The notes under the pieces were generated by a model that was not told the origin of the DNA, made no database searches, and saw nothing but the letters and a program-made list of their open reading frames with translations. Shown here piece by piece: positions 22,691 to 33,190 of a stretch of 64,000 bases of DNA (the stretch's first letter is position 1; the number at the start of each line of letters is the position of its first letter). This DNA is from Gari tellinella (Eukaryota > Mollusca > Bivalvia > Cardiida > Psammobiidae), in NCBI GenBank assembly GCA_922989275.2, contig OV277862.1, positions 67,965,832-68,029,831 of the forward strand. Reading direction: 5' to 3'. A program made the translations under genes and the position numbers.

Positions 22691-22950
22691 CTTACTGAAA
22701 ATGACAATTTCAAGGGAAAAGTCAAGATTTGATAAAACTTATTATGCAAGCTGAAAAAAAAAAAAATTAAGGTTTTTGTATGATAAAATTCTATTTGAGA
22801 GATAGAATCTGTAGCATGTAATGAGAGACAATTAAGCATCATTAAAACTTTAATGGATATAAACAGCCACTGCCTTATAACAAAGCCTTAGCACTGCCAA
22901 CAACCCAGAACTTTCCTGTACAGCTTCTATAATGCACTCAATAGGATTCT

Positions 22951-23191
22951 GGGGCTCGTTTCATAAAACTTCGTACGACAAAAACGGTCCTAAGTCAAAA
23001 CTTTGAAATACATAATTTTTATTTCTCTATCTAATCCTGTCTTGTGACATCTCTTTGGAATCGTCTTTCCAAGACGATTCCAAAGAGATGTCACAAGACA
23101 GGATTAGATGGAGAAATAAAATAGTAATTTAGAATTTTATAATCTGTCCTACGACAACATTTGTTGTACGAAGTTTTATGAAACAGGTCCC
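22951..23191. mobile_element. Long palindromic MITE
   Basis: Ends GGGGCTCGTTTCATAAAAC and GTTTTATGAAACAGGTCCC. The centre is an uninterrupted inverted repeat of about 40 bp per arm (about 23030-23110) around CGTCTTTCCAAGACG. Non-coding. Its first bases resemble the end of the foldback element at 49971. Confidence 0.8.
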
Positions 23192-23495
23192 TGTTCTGTA
23201 AGTACAATAAAGACACATAGTTAACATTCTTAAGCAGAAAAATTGATATGGTAATATTCCTTCTTCTCCAAACTTTTTTCAAATAAATATTGAATTGAAG
23301 AATGAAAAACCATGCATCAAACAGATTTTATCCAGGTTTTATGCCATGGCAAGAGGTGTCAATTGCTAGGCAAATAATTTGAGACTCTTTTGACCATTCA
23401 CACAACATTTTTTGCAGACCTCTGATCTTGGTCACCTAGTGCTTGCAAAGAATGTATGTTTCAGGCTCCAGCACTGTAAGGCTTATGGGTCTTGC

Positions 23496-23736
23496 TTAAC
23501 CCCATAAATATGCTTTTTTACACCTCTAATTTATTCCCCCACTGAACAAAATAGTTATACAGTCATGAATAATATGTATCATAAAAAATATTTTCAACAT
23601 TCTTGCATATGGTAGCTTAAAGCAGGCTGAAAGTAAAGCAGAATGTGCCTTAAGGCACATTCTGCTTTACTTTCAACCTGCTTTAAGTGGTTACATATCT
23701 TCAAAACTAGAAACTGGCTATGGGGTAATGGGTTAA
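23496..23736 (+). mobile_element. Rep A MITE abutting the exon 3 splice donor
   Basis: TTAACCCCATAAATATGC ... TATGGGGTAATGGG-TTAA. Hairpin arms AGCAGAATGTGCC-TTAA-GGCACATTCTGCT are perfect. The repeat stops 7 bp before the exon's last base (23744), so part of the extended donor sequence borders transposon DNA. Confidence 0.85.
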
Positions 23737-23743
23737 TCCATAC

Positions 23744-23984
23744 CTGGGAGAAGCTGGAGAGACCGGTGTCCACCTCTGTGACTGTCACATTCAGTATATA
23801 CTGGTTGGGTGGTTCCTCATAGTCCAGGTTCTGTAGTGTCTCCACATTACCTTTGTTGTTTATACTGAATAGACTGGAAATCTTGCCGTTAAGCTCTGTC
23901 AGGTCAAACGTCACCTTGTTATGGATGACGTCCTGGAAACACTTGGCTCGGATGACAAATATGTTACCATCCTCTCCCAAGATT
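23744..23984 (-). CDS. CadN: Neural-cadherin-like gene, third exon in window
   Basis: About 80 codons forming the body of EC repeat ECb. The acceptor TTTATCAAG lies just before 23984 and the donor CAG|GTATGG just after 23744. One base enters and completes AGA (Arg) with the previous exon; the exit is phase 0. Visible signatures are an LDYE calcium motif in NLDYEEPPNQYILNVTV and an LFSINNKGNVETL strand matching the cadherin F-x-I-x-x-x-x-G pattern. The DXD motif expected early in the domain is replaced by AKCFQDV. Together with the degenerate ECa end, this suggests a calcium-poor junction. The open frame continues past the donor into Rep A sequence, which is not coding: the donor and the next exon's phase are clear. 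Confidence 0.88.
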
Positions 23985-24059
23985 CTTGATAAAGAAAAAG
24001 AAAATAATAAGAATACATGTAATAAAGCCGAGCTCTGATAACCTGAAGACCTAACCAAT

Positions 24060-24384
24060 TTCTCCACACAAAATTACATTTTTACCCATTTAATTTATTC
24101 TTCAGCAGAAGAAAATAGTTCCATTTTATACATTAGCTAATCTGAAAAATGAGAAATATTTACTATATCCTAGCAGATAGAAGCTTAAAGCAGTTTGAAA
24201 GTAAAGCAGAGTGCAGCTTAAGGCACATTCTGCTTAACCTTCAGGCTGCTTTAAGCTTCTATCTGCTAGTATGTATTTTACTGTACATAGTCATAACTAA
24301 ATAAAGTGAAACGTTTTTCTTAAGAGAAGGAATAAATTAAAAGTCGTGAAAAATCATATACATGTATATGGGGTAATGGGTTAA
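24060..24384. mobile_element. Rep A-related element with duplicated outer arm
   Basis: Begins with a degraded CCCATTTAATTTATTC arm and ends with an inverted GAGAAGGAATAAATTAAAAG ... GGGGTAATGGG-TTAA arm. Both sides therefore carry the arm that normal copies have only once. Confidence 0.65.
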
Positions 24385-24686
24385 AACAGGAGGTTTCTAA
24401 TTTGCTATTTTTGCAGTTCATTCATGGAATTGAGGACAACTTCCAATTTATCTTTTCATCCATTACAAAGTAGAACATATAAATAATTGATAATGATGGT
24501 TTCTTTAACAGCAAGCCTGCATCCTAATGTTTTCATGCTGTTTCTTAGAATAGCAGGCATGCCTATTTTGTGCAAGTGCAAAGAAAAGTAATTAAAGATG
24601 AGTCAACAAAATGGAAGGTGGTAAACTGGTGAAAATACGGTTTACAGTAGTTTTTACCCTGACATTATATCATAATGCTTCTTACT

Positions 24687-24923
24687 TTAACCCATTACCC
24701 CATAAATACGCCAACAATTTATTCATCCTTTGAGGAAAACAGTTCCATTTTACATAATCATAAATATGTACAATAAGAAATATTTTCTATCCTAGAAGAT
24801 GGTAGCTTAAAGCAGGCTGAAAGTAAAGCAGAATGCGCCTTAAGGCGCATTCTGCCTTACTTTCAACCTGCTTTAAGTGGTCACCTATATTCAAAATGAG
24901 AAACCGGCTATGGGGCAATGGGC
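24687..24923 (+). mobile_element. Rep A MITE
   Basis: TTAACCCATTACCCCATAAATACGCC to CTATGGGGCAATGGGC. Hairpin AGAATGCGCC-TTAA-GGCGCATTCTG. It lies between exons 2 and 3. Confidence 0.8.
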
Positions 24924-25062
24924 TATCTGTTTGAGCCCTGGTGATGCATATATGGATATTTTGCAAACAGTCAACCTGATAAACCCTTTCACCAATAGCT
25001 TATTTCCAGTAGATAGGACAAGAGGCAGCCTAAAGCAGACTGAAAACAAAGCAGAACCGTCC

Positions 25063-25314
25063 TTAACCCTTTACCTGATAGCCTAATTCTAGTATTGCAG
25101 ATAGGTGACCACTTAAAGCAGGTTGAAAATAAAGCAGAATGCGCCATAAGGCGTATTATGCTTTACTTTCATCCTGCTTTAAGCTTCCATCTGCTAGAAT
25201 ATAGAAAATATTTCCTTTACTATATATTAATGACTGATTAAATTGGAACTAGTTTCTTCAGCGGAGGAATAAATCATATCCGCTAAAAGGCGCTTCTATG
25301 GGGGAAAGGGTTAA
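25063..25314 (-). mobile_element. Rep A MITE inserted in the hairpin loop of another Rep A
   Basis: TTAA at 25063-25066 and 25311-25314 flank CCCTTTACCTGATAGCC ... GGGGGAAAGGG. Outside it, GCAGAACCGTCC and GGGGTGTTCTGC are the two arms of the interrupted host hairpin (host about 24980-25370). Confidence 0.82.
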
Positions 25315-25484
25315 GGGGTGTTCTGCTTTACTTTCATCTTTCTTTAAGCATCCACCTGTCTGGATGCAGGACCACATTTCTATGCTTCTTTAATAGAGAA
25401 TGACAAATGCAGTTCAGGAGCCCTCAGATCAGGGTCTACACTGTTTGCATGGGACGAGAGTACACTTCACAGGTACACTGTTTG

Positions 25485-25740
25485 TTAACCCATTACCCCA
25501 TAGCCTGTTTCTACTTTTGAAACAAGTTACTAATTAAAGCAGGTTGAAAGTAAAGCAGAATGCGCCTTAAGGCACATTCTGCTTTACTTTCAGCCTGCTT
25601 TAAGCTACCATCTGCTTATATAAACAAAATTCTTATCATACATTTTCAAAATTGTATAAATAATAAAATTGTAATTATTTTCTTCCATCGATAAATTAAA
25701 TTAAAGGTGTAAAAGGGCATATTTATTGGGTAATGTGTAA
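25485..25740 (-). mobile_element. Rep A MITE
   Basis: TTAACCCATTACCCCATAGCCTG ... hairpin GCGCC-TTAA-GGCACATTCTGC ... TTATTGGGTAATGTGT. Inverted orientation. Confidence 0.78.
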
Positions 25741-25788
25741 ATGACAAGTATACTCCTTGCTTCAGTTGAATGCCTGAGTCTATCTCTA

Positions 25789-26050
25789 CAGGGCTGCCAT
25801 AAGTTGACATAAAAAATCCTAAGATTTCCAAATTTGCATTTTTCAAGTGTGATTTTACGAATTGTACCTTTTCCCCCATCACCTGTTTCTAGTTTTGTTG
25901 ACATGCTACTACTTAAAGCAGGCTGAAAGTAAAGCAGAATGCCCCTAAAGGCGCATTCTGCTTTACTTTCAGCCTGCTTTATTTTTAAGCTACTATTAAC
26001 TGGAAAAAAATCCGAAGATTTAGGAAAAATCCGGAGAAATGGCAGCCCTG
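25789..26050. mobile_element. CAGGGCTGCCA-family MITE, second copy
   Basis: CAGGGCTGCCATAAGTTGA ... CCGGAGAAATGGCAGCCCTG, with a perfect 6-bp duplication TCTCTA on both sides (25783-25788 and 26051-26056). It also contains a Rep A core (about 25865-25990). The duplication ends 15 bp from the exon 2 donor. Confidence 0.85.
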
Positions 26051-26070
26051 TCTCTATGACAATGTGTTAC

Positions 26071-26344
26071 CTGTGACCTGTTCCACTGTTCTCATACACC
26101 CGAGCCATGAAGGGGTTCTCGAACAGCTGAGGGGGCCGGAGACCCACCAGCACCTTGACCAGCTCAAAGTTAGATTTCTGTGGTGGAGAGTTTCCTGCTG
26201 CCATGTCCTGGGCCGATACAACCAGGGTGTAGGTGACGCCATTGATGAACTGTCCGGGACCGCTGACTGTGGTCACTATTTTGCCAACCTTGTCACCTGT
26301 TTCTGGGTCTCGTTCCGTAATGATTTTAAACTTTCCTTCTCCTC
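26071..26344 (-). CDS. CadN: Neural-cadherin-like gene, second exon in window
   Basis: About 91 codons completing repeat ECa and starting ECb. The acceptor is CTATTTCAG before 26344 and the donor CAG|GTAACA after 26071. Phase in (2 bases) and phase out (2 bases) fit both neighbours. The product has FKIITERDPETG, a cadherin-like mid-domain strand, and YTLVVSAQD. It reaches the ECa-ECb boundary as VLVGLRPPQLF, where a normal cadherin has DXNDNXPXF, so the calcium-binding linker is lost here. ECb begins with ARVYENSG, which keeps the usual glutamate. The preceding intron is 12.2 kb and the following one 2.1 kb. A MITE (25789-26050) plus its target duplication ends 15 bp from the donor. Confidence 0.88.
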
Positions 26345-26474
26345 CTGAAATAGAGTTACAGAAAATTTCAAACATGGGAGGACAAGTGACTGCTATGATG
26401 TGCAACACAGAACAAAAGTAATGCAGAAAGCTGCTATAGTTTCAATGTCATCAATGAATATTAATTTCTGCTGC

Positions 26475-26737
26475 TTAACCTTCTACTCCATATGCAGTCT
26501 TAGATGCCTCTATTTACACACTATATAATTCCCCAACGGAAGAAAATATGTCCATATGTTATATGGTAAGGAATGTTCCACATAAGAAACATTTTCAATA
26601 TTCTAGCAGATGGTAGCTTAAAGCAGGCAGAAAGTAAAACAGAATGTGCCTTAAAGCACATTCTGCTTTACTTTCAACCTGCTTTAAGTGGTCACCATTC
26701 TCCAATACAAGAAACAGGCAATAGCGTAAGAGGTTAA
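26475..26737 (+). mobile_element. Rep A MITE
   Basis: TTAACCTTCTACTCCATATGC to AATAGCGTAAGAGG-TTAA, with hairpin AGAATGTGCC-TTAA-AGCACATTCTGC. Lies upstream of exon 2. Confidence 0.78.
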
Positions 26738-28529
26738 GTGAAGGGGATACCGGTAGTTACGGCATCCTATTGGTTTCTGTGAAGTAAAGGGTTTATGTCT
26801 TATACGTTCCAGTCAATGACCTGTTACAGCATCTGTGTCTATTGGCAGACTTCTGTACTCTAAAAGTATTTACCCTAATGTAATCATTACTGCACACATA
26901 ATTTCATCGAAACCTTAAAAGTGCAGACCATGACTTTCACTTATGTTTTGCAAATAGTTCAATGTCTGATCTGGATCCAAACTGTTTGCCTTTTGAATTG
27001 TATTCTTGGAAATAAACAAATGCTCAAGTTTATCGTAGAATGTCAGCAGATGACAGTGTGCAAAGCGTTGCTAGGGGTGAATTTGCTATAATTATTACAA
27101 ACAGTTTGGATCCTGATGAAATGCCAAGTAATTTGGCATTTGATTTCAACTGGATCCAAACTGCTTGACACTCTGATAGATTATTTTTAAAGAATGTGCA
27201 GATAAAATCAAATATGAGAAATGTTGAAGATGATAAATCTTACAAACTACATTGCTTCATCATTTGAAAAGTTAGATTCTTAGCATGCCAGGGGTGAAAC
27301 CATGACAACCATCTGCAAACAGTTTAGATCCTGATTAGACGCTCCTTCAAGCGGCATCTAATCCGATCCAAACTGTTTGCCATTCTTAATGAACCTGTTA
27401 TGAAAAGAAATTTTGAAATACTTATTTTACAACAGTAGCAAAGGACAATTATTGTTGCAGACAAAAATATTACCCAGCATGCAAAGAATTAATAATACAG
27501 TGCATCAGCACTTCTGATCAAAGCGAGACGAAAGTGCCTCGCATAAATATGCATGTTAATTCCGAATGCAACAGAACTGCACACAACAAATGTCTGCGTA
27601 ACAGGAAAATTTCCATATTTGATTATAAGCCCCCATGGCATTCTTAAACATGCTGAGATTCCAAAGCCCTGAATCCTTTGAGGAGCTCAAATAGTGTGAC
27701 AAATATTTGTCAAATTTTATCAATAAGGTTATAATTTGGGCACCAAGCTAACAGGTCATAATAGTTACGTAATGTTTAATCATCATTATAATGAACGCTT
27801 GACACTCAGATTTATAAAAAAATTCTTTTTAAAATAAAATTCTATGATCTCGTATTTTAGGGGCTGGATCCTGGCAGTGGATGGAAGGATATAGCTGATG
27901 GCGCCTGGTTACATGGGGGTCCTTAAAAGGGATCTCTCATCCCTTGTCAATCTGAAGCATTTGTTTCAAGAAGAGATGTTGGCTAAATTAAGAATATTGA
28001 TTTTTATTTTATGTTTGCTTCTCTCCCCAAAGACAGGATCAGAAGAAAAGCTGCTTTGAGTTTATAACTCTCTCACCCCTGAAACTTCAAATGGAAAATT
28101 CCAACCTCCCATTTAAGGAGGGTCCATTTTTTACTATTTAAAGGTGTTCAGGGTCTACACTGTTTGCATAAAACAAATGTTCTCTAAACAATTACACAGT
28201 TTGCAAATAACGAGTTTACTCTCTCTAGAGTTCAATCAGAGATCTACACGAATTGGTTTACTTATGGTATATCCTTTCCACGCCCATAACGTATTAAAAC
28301 GTTTTGACATTTATGGCACATTTTGGCTTCCGTAGAATGAAAAGTTATGATTCGCACATCGCGTTGGAAGACTTTTCTGAAAGGCCAGGTTCGGCACTGC
28401 CTATTTCTAGAATATCAATGGTCTCCTGCAAAATGTGACACTTTCAGGCAGCATCCAAAATGGATCCAGACACAAATTTGCAATATTGGAAAAAGGCAAA
28501 TGCCAGAGGGGCCGAAACGGTCCATCTTT

Positions 28530-28790
28530 CTACTTTCGGTTTAAAATGTACTCGACCTTTTTGTCAAAACCCGTTATAATAGCACTCATGCTGGAATTCA
28601 GTAACACTGACATGTCAACACAAAGCTCAAACTGAGCTCAAACTGAGCTCAGGATCCACTTGGGTATTGCGTGAACGCGATTTAAATATAGCGCTTCTAT
28701 AAATAGATAGTCACTTTCGGTTTCGTGTTGACACGTCAGAGTAGTTTTGAGATGTCAGAGTGTAGTGTTTATTCAGAAAATGAGCTCAAA
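28530..28790 (+). promoter_or_regulatory. Possible promoter-like patch (TATA box, ISRE-like words)
   Basis: CTATAAATAG occurs at 28697-28706, followed by CTTTCGGTTTCG at 28714-28725. The reverse complement of the latter contains GAAACCGAAAG, matching the GAAANNGAAA core of interferon-response-type sites. A CTTTCGGTTT word also lies at about 28533. GACATGTCAACAC (about 28611) and GTGTTGACACGTC (about 28725) form an inverted pair, with a tandem CAAACTGAGCT motif between. No gene follows that I recognise; chance or a mobile-element promoter is equally possible. Confidence 0.25.
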
Positions 28791-29675
28791 AGTAGTCCGG
28801 TAGTGTCTGTGTTATGTGTACAAAATCGTCTGGGCTTGCTAATGATATGGGCGGACAGATTATTGCCACAATTGTGCAAACTCTCTCCTTTGAATTAAGA
28901 GATTTCCAAAGTTTAAGGCAGGTGGATGCTTAAAGCAGGTTGAAAGTTAAGCAAAAATATCCATTTAGGGAGATTCCAGCTTTACTTTCAGCTTGCTTTA
29001 AGCTAACATACCTGTATGTTTATAGCAAGAAACATGACAATTCTATTGGGATTTTCAAGCCTACAGAATTAATAATAGTAACATATTTCTGTCTCAGTTT
29101 GTCTCATTGAAATTAGATTTCTCAAAGGAGACATTGTTAAGGAAATTCTGAGCAAATTAAAGTAGGAAAACTTGAAATGTTCCACCAAATCAAACAGGAC
29201 ACAGAGAAAACATTGTTCTATAAACGGAAGTTCTCCCTTTTCAAACAAACAACCAAAGACTCATAGATGTATGGTGTTCAAGATAGGTAATAGTTGAAAG
29301 CAGGATGAAAGCAAAGCAAAATGTTCCGAATTAAGCACTTTAAAAGAAACATACCAAGTAGTTCTCTTCGAAGTTAACCCATTACACTATAGCCTGTTTC
29401 TAATTTAAGACAGGAACTACTCAAAGCAGGTTGAAAGCAAAGAATGCAATTTAAGGCACAATTGTTCTGCTAAGAAATTCTAATGCAGCATACCGGTATT
29501 CATGACTGTAAAAGTGGAACAATTTTCTTCAGTGGAGGAATAAATTAAGGGGTAAAAAGGAATATTTATGGAGTAATGGTATAATCAAAAGACTACACCT
29601 TTGTCTGGCAACAAAATTAAAGACACACTTCTCACTTGGAGTTTATATAAAGTAGTCTTTTTTCAAATTACTAAG

Positions 29676-29995
29676 TCCCTGCTCTCTATAATTTAGTATT
29701 GCCCCAGTGGACAGAGCATGCAGGAGCTCTCTAATCGGTGTCTACAATATCTGTAACGGATTTCAATGCTCAGTTCCTGCTCTCTAATTTAGCATTGCCC
29801 CAGTATACAGAGCAGGAGTTCTCTAATCTGTGTCTACAATATCTTTAACTGATGTCAAAGCTCAGTTCCTGCTCTCTATAATTTAGTATTGCTCCTGTAG
29901 ACAGAGCAGGAGCTCTCTTATGTGTGTCTACAATATCTTTAACGGATGTCAAAGCTCAGTTCCTGCCTTGTAAAGGCTTAGTATTGACCCCAGCA
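29676..29995 (+). repeat. ~95-bp tandem repeat, about 3.3 units
   Basis: CCTGCTCTCTATAATTTAGTATTGC recurs near 29677, 29776, 29868 and (eroded) 29962. Each unit contains ACAGAGCAGGAGCTCTCT and TGTCTACAATATCT. Unit lengths are about 92-99 bp. Confidence 0.85.
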
Positions 29996-30800
29996 GAGAG
30001 TCACATGACCATGAGTGCATTAAGAGCAACCATGCAGTAATAATTATCCAAGTAGACAGAGGCATTGTCTAAATGAGCTATATGATCTGGATCTACACTG
30101 TTTACAAAGGCTGTTATTACCCCGTCTTTTCCCTATATAAATGCTATAGGTATTGTCCCTGGAGTAGACAGAGGCTTGTCATTAAGGCTAATTCTGCCAA
30201 AACCTTCCATCAACGTGGAGATAGATAAGTATGTGAGTCTAGCAAGCTTAATAGCGGAGGGAATTAATGCTGTTTCCGCTGCTCTTCTCAACAGAGACTG
30301 GAACAAGATTGATGAAGCAAGAGGCTGACCAGTTGTTTAATCAAGCCTTACACTGCTGGAACTATTGTAGATAAAACTTCCAATGCAAATAGTGTAGACC
30401 CAGATCAGATGGCTCCTTCAAGTACCTTAATTCTGACCAGGGGTCTGCACTGTTTGTCATACATGAAATATTTTGGGGACAAACCCGTTGAGGGTCAGTG
30501 TAAACATGTCGTATTTTAGAAAATGAACAACCTAGCTAGTCTGTTTGAAAACTTGGCATTCATGGTAAGGGATAATAGAGAAGTTTATAGACAGGGACAA
30601 TCTTGATTTCTAGGCCTTATGTCTGTCACTTCCTTAATTAAATCCTCCATCAAAATATGTTTTACGTTTTGCACTTCTTACAGCGATTCAATTCATGCTT
30701 CTAGATTTATGAACCATTCATTGTAAATTCTTAATCATTTTCAGTCTTCCACTTTATTGCCTACTTTTTTGTAACTCAATTCCTAAATCTTGGATTATTT

Positions 30801-32712
30801 TTTTTTCGGCGGAGCTGACTGTTTTCTATTTAGACACACTTTATATTTGGCCACACATTTCAACCAATAATATTTTATCAAAATTTAGAATTAAGAGCAC
30901 CTGTTGAAACTGAATAGTCTGATTGGATAGTAGCCAGGGCTCCAGATAAGGGAATTGTTTCAAAACTTAAAATCTTTATTTGTGCATTAAACCCTGTGGT
31001 GTCACTATACATATGAATTGTCTCTTCAAGACAATCAAAATGAGTGGTAATACCATAGGGTTTGGTGCTAAAAGAGGTGAAAAAATGTGATTTGTTTAGT
31101 TTACTCCCTCTTATCTGGAGCCCTGTAGGCTGGTTTATGTCCCATTACAGTTTTACATGATGTGGAGTGTGGGTGTAAAATTTAGAGATACAGGCTGGCT
31201 GTTTACTACACTGGTCTGATAATTAGGCCACAGATTCTTAGTTTCCTTATGCTTCTATTTTAAGATATGATCTGAAATACAGAGGAAGCTAAGGTGTTTG
31301 GTAATTGTTTACAACCAATTTGTTTTAATTGTTAACTATTTGTACACATTTGCCATACATTAAAAGCAATATTTTATATATGAATAGCCTCAAGTGAGTT
31401 AAACACAATTGTGTTGTTTCATCATTATTTACAAGAGTAAAGTACAGTAGATTGTTGTATCTGTACATTTGTGTATGCTATAGTTTGTTTCAAGAAACTC
31501 TATGAATGGAACAATAGATTAATGTGAGGATCTCCTACCAGTAGCTAGGATATGAGTTAAATTATTGTTTTGTTTTGCATTTCTGTACATGATAGTTTTG
31601 CATTTTAAATAAAAGTTACTGTTTCAATTGAATACTTGTATTTTTTGCTTTTCAATCCAAGATATAAATTCTTTGAAAACCTCAATTTAATTCAATTTTG
31701 CACACCCATCTATATAGCCTTAGTTCAACCACTCATTCCGCCGAATATCTTTTTCGGCGGAGCTGACTGGTTTCTATTTAGTCACACTTTCTATTTGGCC
31801 ACACATTTCAACCAATTATATTTGATCAGAAATTTAGAATTAAGAGCACCTGTTGAAACTGAATAGTCTGATTGGATAGTAGCCAGGGCTCCAGATAAGG
31901 GAATTATTTCAAAACTTAAAATCTTTATTTGTGCATTAAACCCTGTGGTGTCACTATACATTTGAATTGTCTCTACGAGACAAAAAAATGAGTGGTAACA
32001 CCATAGGGTTTGGTGCTGAAAGGAGTGAAAAAATGTGATTTGTTTAGTTTACTCCCTCTTATCTGGAGCCCTGTAGGCTGGTCTATGTCCAATTACAGTT
32101 TTACCACATGTGGACTGTGAGTGTAAAATTTAGAGATACAGACTGCACTGTTTACACTTGGATGATGCAATTATACTTCTATTTTAAGATATGACATCTG
32201 AAATCTTTTTATAGATATACAGAGGAAGCTAGGTGTTTTGTAATTGTTTACTACCAATTTGTTTGAATTGTTAACTATTTGTACACATTTACCATACATT
32301 TAAAGCAATATTATATATAAAATTAATGGCCTCAAGTGAGTTTAACACAATCGTGTTGTTTCATCATTATTTACAAGAGTGGCAGTCGAAGTTCAGCAGA
32401 CTGTTGTATCTGTACATTTGTGTATGCTATAGTTTGTTTCAAGAAACTCTATGAATGAAGTTTGATATATAGAACAATAGATTAATGTGAGGATCTCCTA
32501 CCAGTAGCTAGGATATGAGTTAAATTATTGTTCTGTTTTGCATTTCTGTACATGATAGTTTTGCATTTTAAATAAAAGTTACTGTTTCAATTTTTTTTGC
32601 TTTTCAATCCAAGATATTACAATTCTTTGAAAACCTCAATTTCATTTAATTTTGCACACCCAATTTCATCTATATAGCCTTAGTTCAACCACTCATTCCG
32701 CCGAATATCTTT
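30801..32712 (+). repeat. Two direct tandem copies of a ~950-bp unit
   Basis: Copy 1 is 30801-31750 and copy 2 is 31751-32712. Both start TTTTCGGCGGAGCTGACTG and end CATTCCGCCGAATATCTTTT, with small indels between them. Each contains an ACCCTGTGGTGTCACTATACAT...CCATAGGGTTTGGTGCT inverted pair and a CAAGAAACTCTATGAATG segment. No long open frame. Confidence 0.88.
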
Positions 32713-33096
32713 TTTAAAGATATTTCTTGTTACCTTTAACCCATTACCCCAAAGCCTGGTTCTAGTTTTGAAGACAGGTGATCACTTACAGCAGGTTGAA
32801 CTTTTGTCTATATCCTACAAGATAGGTTACTAAGGCACATCTGCTTTACTTTCAACCTACTTTTAGTGGTGACCTGTTTTCAAAATTAGAAACAGGCTAT
32901 GGAGTAATGGATAAATTTCTACATCTTGATTTCTTCATCTTAGATTCTGTCACTTCCTTTAAAGCGGCTCGCAACCGGATCAAGCATTAAAAATAGTAAT
33001 TTGTAAATATATGTCAAATGCTTATATAAATGGGTAAAATTTAGTTTAGGATAATAAATTCTGTTAAAAAATGCATTTCCAAAAAAAAAAAAAAAA

Positions 33097-33190
33097 GAGG
33101 CTCTGGTGGGATTCGAACCCGTGACCATCCATGCGGAGACAAAAATGAAAAATGAGGCATCGCCTTTACGCCCTCGGCTACGGACGCTCT
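33097..33190 (-). repeat. tRNA-like sequence (class II type), probable SINE head or pseudogene
   Basis: The minus strand reads CGTAGCCGAGGGCGTAAAGGCG (box A-like), a long extra arm, then GGTCACGGGTTCGAATCCC (box B). A run of T follows (33081-33096 as A on the + strand), a possible pol III stop. The ends do not pair into a convincing acceptor stem, so this is not called a working tRNA. Confidence 0.6.

Noticed and set aside
23594..23743. Extension of exon 3 downstream as coding (open frame continues)
   Set aside because: The extension is Rep A sequence; CAG|GTATGG is a good donor and phase 0 joins exactly to the next exon.
28347..28635. Overlapping 65- and 66-codon + strand frames as a small gene
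   Set aside because: No recognisable motif, no splice or homology support. Recorded only as part of an unexplained patch.
29676..29995. CRISPR-like array
   Set aside because: Units are contiguous tandem repeats of about 95 bp without unique spacers, and the window is eukaryotic.
33097..33190. Functional tRNA gene (Ser/Leu type)
   Set aside because: Promoter boxes are present but the acceptor ends do not pair; better explained as a tRNA-derived repeat or pseudogene.
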